A stretch of 64,000 nt of DNA from Streptomyces sp. 1331.2. Its GTDB lineage: Bacteria; Actinomycetota; Actinomycetes; Streptomycetales; Streptomycetaceae. Shown here in pieces: positions 25,794 to 34,396 of the stretch. The stretch is taken from the NCBI RefSeq assembly GCF_900199205.1, contig NZ_OBMJ01000001.1, positions 5,015,001 through 5,079,000 on the forward strand, read 5' to 3'. Position numbers and translations under genes: made by a program. The notes under the pieces were generated by a model. The model did no database searches, had not been told where the DNA came from, and was given only the letters and a program-made list of their open reading frames with translations. Positions within the stretch are counted from its first letter, which is position 1; every line of letters begins with the position of its first letter.

Positions 25794-25934
25794 ATCGTGC
25801 ACGTTAACCAATGCGGGGCCCCGCTGCCGAACACGCCCACCGTGCGGACACGCCCGGCGGCTTCCCCGGCCGGTGGGGCGCCGGACGGGAAAACCCGGTG
25901 CTCAGGGGCCGGTTCCTGGTCAATACTTCGGCGG

Positions 25935-27533
25935 GTGTTCATGTCGATCTCCACCACAGGCAGCGCCGAGAATCCGGCCACGGATCTCGGGTTCCTGCTG
26001 CACAAGCACCCCGGCAAGGTCCAGCGGTTCACGACGTCGCACGGTGAGGCCCACGTCTTCTACCCCGAGGCGGGGGACGAGGTCTGCACCGCGGCGCTGC
26101 TGCTGGACGTCGACCCGATCGCGCTGGTCCGCAAGGGCCGGGGCGACGGCAGGGGGCGCGGCGGCTCGCCCGACTTCGCGCTCGCCCAGTACGTCAACGA
26201 CCGCCCGTACGCCGCGTCCTCGCTGCTCGCGGTGGCGCTGCGGACGGTGTTCAGGTCCGCGATGAAGGGCGCCTGCCCGGCCCGTCCCGAACTGCCGGGG
26301 CAGGTCCGCCCGCTGCGGATCGAGCTGCCCGCCGTGCCCGCGAACGGTGCGGGCGAGGGCGGCGGCGCGGCGATGGTGGCCCGGTTGTTCGAGCCGCTGG
26401 GCTGGCGGGTCGAGGCGGCGGCGATCCCGCTGGACGAGGCGTTCCCGGAGTGGGGCGACTCCCGGTACGTGCGGATCGCGCTCGCCTCCGAGAGCGTCCG
26501 GCTCGCCGACGCGCTCCAGCAGCTGTACGTGCTGCTGCCGGTGCTGGACGGTGCCAAGCACTACTGGGTCGCCCCGGACGAGGTGGACAAGCTGCTCGCC
26601 GCCGGCGAGGGCTGGCTGGCAGCCCACCCGGAGCGGGCCCTGATCACCCGTCGTTACCTCGCCCGGCGCTGGTCGCTGACCCGGGCCGCGATGGAGCGTC
26701 TGGAGCTGGCCCGGCTGGCGGAGGCGGACGACCGTGAGGTCGAGGAGATCGACAACGCGGTCGACGACCGACCCGGGGACGAGCCCGGCGAGGACGGCAG
26801 CCAGGAGGACGGCGGTCAGCCGAGCAGCCGGAAGAGCGGCGAGCAGGCGGAGCCCCGCCCGCCGTCCCTCGCCGAGCAGCGCCGCACCGCGATCGTCGAG
26901 GCCCTGCACGAGACCGGTGCCGCCCGGGTCGCCGACCTCGGCTGCGGGCAGGGCGAGCTGATCGGCGAGCTGCTCAAGGACGCCCGGTTCACCGGGATCC
27001 TCGGCGTGGACGTGTCCGTCCGGGCGTTGCAGGCGGCGAACCGCAAGCTGCGCCTGGAGCGGCTGCCGGAGCGGCAGGCGGCCCGGGTGACGCTGGTTCA
27101 GGGTGCGCTGACGTACACCGACGCCCGGCTGAAGGGCTTCGACGCGGCGGTGCTGTGCGAGGTGATCGAGCACCTGGACCTGCCGCGGCTGCCCGCCCTG
27201 GAGTACGCCGTGTTCGGCGCCGCCCGTCCGCGGGCCGTCGTGGTCACCACGCCGAACGCCGAGTACAACGTGCGCTGGGAGAGCCTTCCGGCGGGCGCGG
27301 TCCGGCACGCTGACCACCGCTTCGAGTGGTCCCGCGCCGAGTTCCGGGCCTGGGCCGAGAAGGTCGCGGCCGCCTACGGCTACACCGTGGTGCTGCGCCC
27401 GGTCGGCCCGGAGGACGAGGAGGTCGGCGCGCCGACGCAGCTCGCCCTGTTCCGTACCGCCACCGAAAGCCCGGTCGCCCAGCCGACCGCCACCGATCCG
27501 ACGACGACACCCGAAGGAGGCGAATCCCGATGA
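25935..27533 (+). CDS. hen1: Hen1: 3'-terminal RNA ribose 2'-O-methyltransferase of the RNA repair operon
   Basis: Methylates the 2'-OH at the break of a damaged RNA before Pnkp seals it, so the repaired site resists re-cleavage. It has 532 residues. The N-terminal 230-residue Hen1-N domain (TDLGFLLHKHPGKVQRF, GEAHVFYPEA) also supports Pnkp ligase activity in known pairs. The C-terminal methyltransferase has VADLGCGQGELIGEL near residue 332, the metal-site phrase CEVIEHLDL and the later histidine in HADHRFEWSRAEF. GTG 25935 fits the family start (M-F-x-x-I-S/T-T-T); AATACT lies about 8 bases upstream. It overlaps pnkp by 4 bases. Confidence 0.93.
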   Translation: MFMSISTTGSAENPATDLGFLLHKHPGKVQRFTTSHGEAHVFYPEAGDEVCTAALLLDVDPIALVRKGRGDGRGRGGSPDFALAQYVNDRPYAASSLLAVALRTVFRSAMKGACPARPELPGQVRPLRIELPAVPANGAGEGGGAAMVARLFEPLGWRVEAAAIPLDEAFPEWGDSRYVRIALASESVRLADALQQLYVLLPVLDGAKHYWVAPDEVDKLLAAGEGWLAAHPERALITRRYLARRWSLTRAAMERLELARLAEADDREVEEIDNAVDDRPGDEPGEDGSQEDGGQPSSRKSGEQAEPRPPSLAEQRRTAIVEALHETGAARVADLGCGQGELIGELLKDARFTGILGVDVSVRALQAANRKLRLERLPERQAARVTLVQGALTYTDARLKGFDAAVLCEVIEHLDLPRLPALEYAVFGAARPRAVVVTTPNAEYNVRWESLPAGAVRHADHRFEWSRAEFRAWAEKVAAAYGYTVVLRPVGPEDEEVGAPTQLALFRTATESPVAQPTATDPTTTPEGGESR

Positions 27534-30304
27534 CCGACGCCGCAGCCGACCCGACAGCAGCCGACCCGACCGCAACCGACCCGGCAGCAACCGCCGCGAC
27601 CGCAACCGACGCCGCACCCGCCGCGACCGGCGCCGCCGCGACGACCGCGAGCACCACCCCCCGCCGCCTCCCCGTCACCGACGTCTCCCTCGTCGTCCTG
27701 ATCGGCACCAGCGGCGCGGGCAAGTCCACCTTCGCCCGCCGCCACTTCCTGCCCACCCAGGTCGTCTCCTCCGACTTCTGCCGCGGCCTGGTCGCCGACG
27801 ACGAGAACGACCAGTCGGCCTCCGCCGAGGCCTTCGACCTCCTGCACTACATCGTCGGCAAGCGCCTGGCGGCCGGCCGGCTGACCGTCGTGGACGCCAC
27901 CAACGTCCAGCCCGAGGCCCGCCGTCAGCTGGTCCGGATCGCCCGCGAGCACGACGTGCTGCCGATCGCGATCGTCCTGGACGTCCCGCCGGGGGTGTGC
28001 GCCGAGCGCAACCGCTCCCGCCCGGACCGGCAGCTGCCGGCCCACGTCATCCCGCGCCAGAACCGCGAGCTGCGACGTTCCCTGCGCGGCCTGGAGCGCG
28101 AGGGCTTCCGCAAGGTGCACATCCTGCGCGGCGAGGCCGAGGTGGCGTCGGCCGGGATCGAGCTGGAGAAGCGCTACAACGACCTGCGCCACCTCTCCGG
28201 CCCGTTCGACATCGTGGGTGACATCCACGGTTGCCGCTCCGAGCTGGAGACCCTGCTGACCCGCCTCGGCTACGCGCTCACCCGGGACGCCCACGGCCGC
28301 CCGGTGGACGCCGAGCACCCCGCGGGCCGTACCGCCGTCTTCGTCGGCGACCTGGTCGACCGCGGCCCCGACACCCCGGGCGTGCTGCGCCTGGTGATGG
28401 GCATGGTGGCGGCCGGTCACGCGATCTGCGTGCCCGGCAACCACGAGAACAAGCTCGGCCGGGCGATGGACGGCAAGAAGGTCACCGTCTCGCACGGTCT
28501 GCAGGAGTCGCTGGACCAGCTGGCGGGGGAGAGCGAGGAGTTCAGGGCCGAGGTGCGCGCGTTCATGCGCGGCCTGGTCAGCCACTACCTGCTGGACGGT
28601 GGCGCCCTGGTGGTCTGCCACGCCGGTCTGCCGGAGCGGTACCACGGCCGTAACTCCGGCCGGGTCCGCTCGCACGCGCTGTACGGGGAGACCACCGGCG
28701 AGACCGACGAGTACGGCCTGCCGGTGCGCTACCCGTGGGCCGAGGAGTACCGGGGCCGGGCGCTGGTGGTCTACGGCCACACCCCGGTGCCGACCGCGAG
28801 CTTCGTCAACAACACCATCTGCCTGGACACCGGCTGCGTCTTCGGCGGCAGCCTGACCGCGCTGCGCTACCCGGAGCGGGAGCTGGTGAGCGTCGAGGCC
28901 GAGCGCGAGTGGTACGCCCCGGTGCGCCCGATGATCACCGACGCGCCGGGCGCCCGTGAGGGCCGCCCGCTGGACCTCGCCGACGTGGCCGGGCGCCGGA
29001 TCGTCGAGACCGGTCTGCACGGGCGGGTCGCCGTCCGGGAGGAGAACGCGGCGGCCGCGCTGGAGGTGATGAGCCGCTTCGCGCTGGATCCGCGGCTGCT
29101 CGCCTATCTGCCGCCGACCATGGCGCCGAGCGCGACCTCCCGCCGGGACGGCTACCTGGAGCACCCGGAGGAGGCCTTCCTCGCCTACCGCGCGGACGGC
29201 GTGCGGCACCTGGTGTGCGAGGAGAAGCACATGGGCTCGCGCGCGGTGCTGCTGGTCGCCCGGGACGGGGCCGAGCTGGAACGCCGCTTCGGCGTGGCCG
29301 GCCCGGGCGCGATCTGGACCCGTACCGGTCGCGCCTTCCTCGGCGACGACGAGCTGACCGCCGCCGTCCTGGGCCGGGTGCGGGCGGCCGCCGAGCGCGC
29401 CGGGCTGTTCGAGGAGCTGGGCACCGGCTGGCTGCTGCTGGACGCCGAGCTGATGCCGTGGTCGCTGAAGGCGGTGGAGCTGCTGCGCCGCCAGTACGCG
29501 GCGGTCGGTGCGGCGGCGGGTGCCGCCCTGCCGGAGGTGCTGTCCGCGCTGGAGCGGGCGGCCGGGCGCGGCCTGGACCTGGCCGCCCTGACCGACCGCC
29601 AGCGGCAGCGCGCCACCGACGCCCGGGCGTTCACCGAGGCGTACCGGCGTTACTGCTGGCCGACGGAGGGCCTGTCCGGCATCCGGCTGGCGCCGTTCCA
29701 GCTGCTGGCCGCCGAGGGGGCGAACCTCGCGGTGCGCCCGCACGACGAGCACCTGGCCTGGATCGACCGCCTGGCGGCGGCCGACGAGGAGCTGGTGGCC
29801 GCCGAGGAGCTGGTGGCCGCCGGGGGTGCCGACGGTGCCGACAGGGCGGGCGGCGCCTACGGTGCGGGCGGGGCGAAGGAGCCCGTGCTGCAGCGCACCG
29901 GCCGGATCCTGGTGGACACCGAGGACGAGGCCTCGATGGCCGCCGCCACCGCCTGGTGGGAGGAGCTGACCGGGGCGGGCGGCGAGGGCATGGTGGTCAA
30001 GCCGCTGGCCTCGCTGGTGCGGACCTCGCGCGGGAAGGGCCGGCCGGGCGGGCTGGTTCAGCCCGGGGTGAAGGTCCGCGGCCGGGAGTACCTGCGGATC
30101 ATCTACGGCCCGGACTACACCGAGCACCTGGACCGGCTGCGCCAGCGGGCGTTGGGCCACAAGCGCTCACTGGCGCTGCGCGAGTACGCGCTGGGCCTGG
30201 AGGCGCTGGACCGGCTGGCGGCCGGGGAGCCGCTGTGGCGGGTGCACGAGCCGGTGTTCGCCGTGCTGGCGCTGGAGTCGGAGCCGGTCGACCCGCGGCT
30301 GTAG
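27530..30304 (+). CDS. pnkp: Pnkp: polynucleotide 5'-kinase / 3'-phosphatase / ligase (RNA repair)
   Basis: Trifunctional RNA repair enzyme of 924 residues that heals and seals RNA cut by ribotoxins. The kinase domain has P-loop GTSGAGKST (59-67) and DATNVQPEARR. The metallophosphoesterase has GDIHGCRSELE (230-233 core), GDLVDRGPDTPG, GNHENKL and the later VYGHTPVP. The nucleotidyltransferase (ligase) module has the AMP-accepting lysine in EEKHMGSRA (K566) and GGEGMVVKPL. GAAGGAGG lies 8 bases before the ATG. An unusual feature is an N-terminal 45-residue Ala/Thr/Pro/Asp repeat tail before the kinase fold and an in-frame Gly/Ala insertion near residue 765. Confidence 0.95.
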   Translation: MTDAAADPTAADPTATDPAATAATATDAAPAATGAAATTASTTPRRLPVTDVSLVVLIGTSGAGKSTFARRHFLPTQVVSSDFCRGLVADDENDQSASAEAFDLLHYIVGKRLAAGRLTVVDATNVQPEARRQLVRIAREHDVLPIAIVLDVPPGVCAERNRSRPDRQLPAHVIPRQNRELRRSLRGLEREGFRKVHILRGEAEVASAGIELEKRYNDLRHLSGPFDIVGDIHGCRSELETLLTRLGYALTRDAHGRPVDAEHPAGRTAVFVGDLVDRGPDTPGVLRLVMGMVAAGHAICVPGNHENKLGRAMDGKKVTVSHGLQESLDQLAGESEEFRAEVRAFMRGLVSHYLLDGGALVVCHAGLPERYHGRNSGRVRSHALYGETTGETDEYGLPVRYPWAEEYRGRALVVYGHTPVPTASFVNNTICLDTGCVFGGSLTALRYPERELVSVEAEREWYAPVRPMITDAPGAREGRPLDLADVAGRRIVETGLHGRVAVREENAAAALEVMSRFALDPRLLAYLPPTMAPSATSRRDGYLEHPEEAFLAYRADGVRHLVCEEKHMGSRAVLLVARDGAELERRFGVAGPGAIWTRTGRAFLGDDELTAAVLGRVRAAAERAGLFEELGTGWLLLDAELMPWSLKAVELLRRQYAAVGAAAGAALPEVLSALERAAGRGLDLAALTDRQRQRATDARAFTEAYRRYCWPTEGLSGIRLAPFQLLAAEGANLAVRPHDEHLAWIDRLAAADEELVAAEELVAAGGADGADRAGGAYGAGGAKEPVLQRTGRILVDTEDEASMAAATAWWEELTGAGGEGMVVKPLASLVRTSRGKGRPGGLVQPGVKVRGREYLRIIYGPDYTEHLDRLRQRALGHKRSLALREYALGLEALDRLAAGEPLWRVHEPVFAVLALESEPVDPRL

Positions 30305-30317
30305 CGGTGGATGGTGA

Positions 30318-30346
30318 GAAGGGGAGTCCTTACTGGGCTCCCCTTC
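30318..30346 (+). terminator. Hairpin after pnkp
   Basis: 12-bp stem with one G-T pair (30318-30329 and 30335-30346, loop TTACT), 13 bases after the pnkp stop. It probably ends the hen1-pnkp message and lies before the argF promoter. Confidence 0.7.
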
Positions 30347-30358
30347 CGCCCGTCCTAT

Positions 30359-30376
30359 TCTGTATAGAAATTCGGC
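30359..30376 (+). promoter_or_regulatory. ARG-box-like site upstream of argF
   Basis: TGTATAGAAATTCG at 30361-30374 resembles one half-dyad pair of the ArgR consensus TNTGAATWWWWATTCANW, in an unusually AT-rich stretch 57 bases before argF. TATAC recurs at 30383-30387. ArgR control of argF is expected in streptomycetes; this site is a candidate only. Confidence 0.45.
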
Positions 30377-30432
30377 GCATCGTATACACTTGCCAGCCTT
30401 CCCCCCTCGTCCCGTCACCCCAGGAGCCCGGC

Positions 30433-31434
30433 ATGGCCTTCAACCTCCGGAACAGGCACTTCCTCAAGGAGCTCGACTTCACGCCCCAGGAGTTCCGCTT
30501 CCTGGTGGACCTCGCCGCCGGGCTCAAGGCGGCGAAGTACGCGGGCACCGAGCAGCCCCGGCTGCGCGGCAAGAACATCGCGCTGATCTTCGAGAAGACC
30601 TCCACCCGTACCCGCTGCGCCTTCGAGGTCGCCGCCCACGACCAGGGCGCCACCACCACCTACCTGGACCCGGCGGCCTCGCAGATCGGCCACAAGGAGT
30701 CCATCAAGGACACCGCCAGAGTGCTCGGCCGGATGTTCGACGGCATCGAGTACCGCGGCCACGGCCAGGAGGTCGTCGAGGAGCTCGCCGAGCACGCCGG
30801 AGTCCCGGTCTGGAACGGCCTGACCGACGAGTGGCACCCCACCCAGATGCTGGCGGACGTGCTCACCATCACCGAGCACACCGTCAAGCCGCTCCCCGAG
30901 GTCGCGCTCGCCTACCTCGGCGACGCCCGCTCCAACATGGGCAACTCGCTGCTGGTCACCGGCGCCCTGCTCGGCATGGACATCCGGATCGTCGCCCCGC
31001 GCGGCCTCTGGCCGACCGAGGACGTGCAGAAGTCGGCGCAGGCCCTGGCCGAGACGACCGGCGCCCGGATCACCCTGACCGAGGACGTCGACGAGGGCGT
31101 GGCCGGCGCCGACTTCCTCTACACCGACGTCTGGGTCTCGATGGGCGAGCCCAAGGAGGTCTGGGCCGAGCGGATCGAGCTGCTCAAGCCCTACCAGGTC
31201 TCCATGGACACCGTCCGCGCCACCGGCAACCCGGCCGTGAAGTTCCTGCACTGCCTGCCGGCCTTCCACGACCTCGGCACGGTGGTCGGGCGGCAGATGT
31301 ACGAGGCGACCGGAATGACCGAACTGGAGTGCACCGACGAGCTGTTCGAGTCGCCGCACTCCATCGTCTTCGACCAGGCCGAGAACCGGCTGCACACCAT
31401 CAAGGCTGTTCTGGTCGCCACCCTGGGCTCCTGA
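30433..31434 (+). CDS. argF: Ornithine carbamoyltransferase
   Basis: Makes citrulline from ornithine and carbamoyl phosphate, sixth step of arginine synthesis. 333 residues. The carbamoyl-phosphate loop is FEKTSTRTRCAFEVAA, with HPTQMLADVLTI, the ornithine-binding loop DVWVSMGEP and FLHCLPAFHD. The length and the NGLTDEWHPTQ and MGEPKEVWAERIELLKPYQV blocks match the ArgI/ArcB subtype, but no arcA or arcC lies nearby, so an anabolic role is more likely. GGAG lies 7 bases before ATG 30433. The stop codon lies in the first unit of a 16-bp tandem repeat. Confidence 0.94.
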   Translation: MAFNLRNRHFLKELDFTPQEFRFLVDLAAGLKAAKYAGTEQPRLRGKNIALIFEKTSTRTRCAFEVAAHDQGATTTYLDPAASQIGHKESIKDTARVLGRMFDGIEYRGHGQEVVEELAEHAGVPVWNGLTDEWHPTQMLADVLTITEHTVKPLPEVALAYLGDARSNMGNSLLVTGALLGMDIRIVAPRGLWPTEDVQKSAQALAETTGARITLTEDVDEGVAGADFLYTDVWVSMGEPKEVWAERIELLKPYQVSMDTVRATGNPAVKFLHCLPAFHDLGTVVGRQMYEATGMTELECTDELFESPHSIVFDQAENRLHTIKAVLVATLGS

Positions 31435-31483
31435 GCCGCCGGGCTCCTGAGCTGCCGGGTTCCTGACCTGCCGGGTTCCTGAG
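31428..31483. repeat. 16-bp tandem repeat, 3.5 copies, over the argF stop
   Basis: CTCCTGAGCCGCCGGG (31428-31443), CTCCTGAGCTGCCGGG (31444-31459), TTCCTGACCTGCCGGG (31460-31475) and TTCCTGAG. The first copy contains the argF TGA. Confidence 0.88.
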
Positions 31484-31493
31484 TTCCCGCCGG

Positions 31494-32102
31494 TCAGCGC
31501 TCCAGCTTGACGCAGGCCACCCGGTCGCCCGCCGCGCGCGGGCCGGCCGGGCTGCCCGCGTGCAGCACCAGCGAGCGCGCCCCGCCGGGCCGGGGCTGCC
31601 AGTCCACCGCGGTCGTGGCGGTGCCCCCGCCCCGGCCGTCGGTGCGCAGCAGCAGCCGCAGCTCGTTGTGCTCGTTGGCGTACGCGGGGTCGGTGGACGG
31701 CTGCACCGGGTCGACCGCGTTCTGGTAGTGCGGGCCCGAGGAGGCCGGGTCGGCCCCGCAGCTTCCGGTGTGCAGGTGGACCGGGAACTCGTGGTCGGCG
31801 GCGAGCCCGGAGGCCGTCAGGGTGAGCACCGTCCGCCCGGGCACCGAGCGGTCGGTGACGACCCGGGCGTGCGAGCCGTACGGCACCAGGTCGGCCGCGT
31901 AGCTGACGGCGGTCGGCGGGACGAAGGCGGTGGCCGGGTCGAAGGCGGCCTCCAGTACGGAGACCGCCGACGTGGGGGCCGAGGAGGAGGCCGGCGAAGC
32001 GGAGGCCGGTGTGGCGGTAGGGGCGAGCAGGGCCAGCGGCAGCAGGGCGGCGGCGAGCGGAGCGGACATCGGTCGGGCCTTCCGGGGCAGGGCGACGGTC
32101 AC
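31494..32102 (-). CDS. Secreted Cu/Zn superoxide dismutase-like protein
   Basis: Exported protein of 202 residues. The N-terminus (VTVALPRKARP then a leucine-rich core and TATPASASP) is a signal peptide. The remainder has the SOD beta-barrel landmarks FPVHLHTGSCG, GPHYQN, and RSLVLHAGSPAGPRAAGDRVACVKL. In true Cu/Zn SODs the last block carries an Asp zinc ligand (HxxxDD) and several more histidines; here SPAG replaces the Asp-containing segment, so metal binding is probably partial. Extracellular copper/superoxide handling is possible, not shown. GTG 32102 keeps a basic signal-peptide start; ATG 32069 would also leave a hydrophobic core. Confidence 0.72.
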   Translation of the reverse strand: MTVALPRKARPMSAPLAAALLPLALLAPTATPASASPASSSAPTSAVSVLEAAFDPATAFVPPTAVSYAADLVPYGSHARVVTDRSVPGRTVLTLTASGLAADHEFPVHLHTGSCGADPASSGPHYQNAVDPVQPSTDPAYANEHNELRLLLRTDGRGGGTATTAVDWQPRPGGARSLVLHAGSPAGPRAAGDRVACVKLER

Positions 32103-32210
32103 CCTGCTAACGGCGCCGGCCCGTGAAGGACACCGCCGGCCCGCGCGGGAGACTCGCCCGCAACAGCCGCCGCCCGCAACAGCCGCCACCGCCCGCAACG
32201 GCCCTCGCCG

Positions 32211-32618
32211 TCAGGCCGGCTCGCGCCGGATCCCCCGGATCTCGCAGCGCGGCCCGCTGGCCCGCATCAGTCGCAGGTCGGCGGTGACCAGCGGCACCCC
32301 GTGCAGTTCGGCCACCGCGACGTACGCGGCGTCGTCCGGGGTCAGGTTGTCCTTGAGCTCCCAGATCCGGCCGAGCAGCGGCGCGACCTCGACCTTGCGG
32401 ATCGCCACCGCGGCCAGTTCGCCGGTGAGTTCGGCGACCCGTGCGGCGGTCAGCTCCTTGGCCAGGTAGAGGCCGCGCAGCGACTGCATCACCTCGACCA
32501 GGATGTGCTCGGGCGCCAACCACTCGCCGCCGGAGGCGAGTTCGGCCCGGGCGGCGGCTCCGCGCGGACCCTCGTCGGCCAGTGCCAGTACCAGCGCGGA
32601 TGCGTCCACCACGATCAT
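32211..32618 (-). CDS. PIN-domain ribonuclease (VapC-like), no antitoxin seen
   Basis: A 135-residue PIN domain with the acidic active site: D5 in MIVVDASALVLAL, E in ILVEVMQSLRGL, D-D in LTPDDAAYVAVA and D in VTADLRLM. PIN toxins cut RNA with Mg2+. ATG 32618 begins the conserved first strand. VapB-type antitoxin genes usually sit directly upstream, but the only upstream sequence is 58 bases and then the sigma-factor partner gene, so this copy looks orphaned. Confidence 0.82.
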   Translation of the reverse strand: MIVVDASALVLALADEGPRGAAARAELASGGEWLAPEHILVEVMQSLRGLYLAKELTAARVAELTGELAAVAIRKVEVAPLLGRIWELKDNLTPDDAAYVAVAELHGVPLVTADLRLMRASGPRCEIRGIRREPA

Positions 32619-32676
32619 CGGTCGTTCCCCTGCCCGTCCCCGTACGTCAACTCGGGTCACCGTACCGGGGCGGCGC

Positions 32677-33729
32677 TCACCCCTTGCCGCCGGGCGTCGG
32701 GCCGGCGGTGGCGGCACCCGCGTTCGCGCCGGTGCCGGTGCCGGACGGCATGTTCTTCCCCGGGGTGTCGTCGTGGAACGGCCGGACCGCCTCCTCGGCC
32801 CGCTCGGCCTCCTCCGGGGTGATCCACTCGTGGAAGCCGGCGGCCATCGCGGCGGTCTGCAACTGGTCGAGGCTCAGCGGCAGTCCCTCCCGGAGCGGCT
32901 GGGGCTTCCTGGAGTCCGCCACCGGGACGGAGTTGGTGGCGGTCACGATGACCCGGGTGTTGTCCGGGCGCAGCAGGTTGACGGTGCGGGTGGTCACGCG
33001 GTCGAGGACCGACTCGGTGAGCTTGAGGTGGCCGCCGTCCGGGAGCACGGTGGCGGAGCAGGAGCGGATGTTCGGCGCGACCGTCTTCGTGCAGTCGTAC
33101 TCGTCGTCGTAGCCGATGACGTACGGGTCCTGGCCGGGGCCCGGCGGGTAGGAGCCGGGCCGGTAGAGGGCGCCGATGCCGCCGTCGACCTCGACGCCGA
33201 CCTCGACCGGGCCGGTGCCGTCGTCGTACAGGAGGGTGGCCCGGGCGGCCACGTTCCTGGTCGGCGCTTCGGTCCAGCCGACCACCCCGGAGTAGCCGGA
33301 GAACCCGGAGGTGTGTCCTCCCGGGGGCAGGGCCCGGGCGAGGGTGAGGACGGCCGCGTGCCCGGTGAGGGCGACCGAGCCCTGCTGGGCGCCGGTGCCC
33401 GGGTCGAGCCGTTCGGGGCCGGTGTCGGACTTCTGCAGCAACTGCGGGAACGCCCGGCTCGGCATCGGTGAGGCGGAGGCGGAGGCGGTCGGTGCCTGGA
33501 CGGTGACGGCCGCGTTGCCGCCGCCGGGCCGCAGGGTGAGGGCGCCGCCGACGACCAGGACGGCCGCGACCGCGGCCGCGCCGGCCGCGGTCGTCCGCCG
33601 TCGGCGCCGGATCGAGCGGCCCCGTTCGGCGGCCCCGGCGACCAGCGGGCCCAGGTCGGCCCCGACCCCGTCCAGCGCGCGCTCGAAGGTGGCGGACAGC
33701 TTCCGGCCGTCCACGTCGGACTCGTTCAT
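32677..33729 (-). CDS. Membrane-anchored partner of the ECF sigma factor (anti-sigma-like)
   Basis: A 350-residue protein with a cytosolic N-terminus (about 45 residues, LSATFERALDGVGADLGPLV), one membrane segment (TTAAGAAAVAAVLVVGGALTL) and a large extracellular domain with a single Cys pair region (YDCTKTVAPNIRSC) and a Gly/Pro/Thr tail. It follows the sigma gene by 32 bases on the same strand, with GAGAGG ahead of ATG 33729. The arrangement suits an anti-sigma or signal receptor; no zinc HxxxCxxC anti-sigma motif is present, so that role is inference. Confidence 0.7.
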   Translation of the reverse strand: MNESDVDGRKLSATFERALDGVGADLGPLVAGAAERGRSIRRRRRTTAAGAAAVAAVLVVGGALTLRPGGGNAAVTVQAPTASASASPMPSRAFPQLLQKSDTGPERLDPGTGAQQGSVALTGHAAVLTLARALPPGGHTSGFSGYSGVVGWTEAPTRNVAARATLLYDDGTGPVEVGVEVDGGIGALYRPGSYPPGPGQDPYVIGYDDEYDCTKTVAPNIRSCSATVLPDGGHLKLTESVLDRVTTRTVNLLRPDNTRVIVTATNSVPVADSRKPQPLREGLPLSLDQLQTAAMAAGFHEWITPEEAERAEEAVRPFHDDTPGKNMPSGTGTGANAGAATAGPTPGGKG

Positions 33730-33761
33730 GCGGGTGTTCCTCTCGGGTGCGTGACGTGGGC

Positions 33762-34286
33762 TCAGGACAGGGTGAGCTGGTCGGCGGCTTCCGGGCCGAG
33801 GACGGCGCGCAGCCGTCCGAGGGCGCGCAGCGACTGGCTGCGCACCGCCCCGGTGCTGAGGCCGAGTTCGGCGGCGGTCTCGTCGACGCTGCGGTCCTCC
33901 CAGTAGCGCAGGACGAGCACGGCCCGGTCCCGGGGCGGCAGTTCGGCGAGGGCGGTGAGCAGGGTGACGCGCAGCGCCGGGTCGCCCTCGGGGGCGATGC
34001 CTTCCGGCAGTTCGCCGAGGGCGGGCCGCTCGCCGGTGCGGCGCAGCCGGCGGTGGGAGAGGTAGGTGCGGACGAGGGTGCTGCGGGCGTAGGCGTCCTG
34101 GTTCTCGGCGCGCCGGACCTTGGACCAGGAGGCGTAGAGCTTGGCCAGGGTGACCTGGGTGAGGTCCTCGGCCAGGTGCCAGTCGCCGCACAGCAGCAAG
34201 GCCGTGCGGAAGAGGCTCTGCCCCCGGCCGTACGCGAAGCCCTCGAACTCCGCGGTCTCCTCCGCCCGTCGCTTCTTTCCGGTCAC
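33762..34286 (-). CDS. SigE-family ECF RNA polymerase sigma factor
   Basis: ECF sigma factor of 174 residues. Region 2 reads FRTALLLCGDWHLAEDLTQVTLAKLYASWSKV, typical of the actinobacterial SigE-family ECFs, and region 4 reads LPPRDRAVLVLRYWEDRSVDETAAELGLSTGAVRSQSLRALGRLR. GTG 34286 gives a short basic N-terminus (VTGKKRRAEET). The gene pairs with the membrane protein downstream, a usual layout for extracytoplasmic signalling. No promoter with an obvious self-recognition motif was seen. Confidence 0.88.
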   Translation of the reverse strand: MTGKKRRAEETAEFEGFAYGRGQSLFRTALLLCGDWHLAEDLTQVTLAKLYASWSKVRRAENQDAYARSTLVRTYLSHRRLRRTGERPALGELPEGIAPEGDPALRVTLLTALAELPPRDRAVLVLRYWEDRSVDETAAELGLSTGAVRSQSLRALGRLRAVLGPEAADQLTLS

Positions 34287-34396
34287 TGCCGTCCCCTCGA
34301 ACCCCGTGGATGTGGGGTCTGCGCCCCCTGTGCCTGGTAAGACGCCTGAGTCCGGAGGCCGCGTTACGGGCCGCCGGGACGGAATGTGGAACCGGA

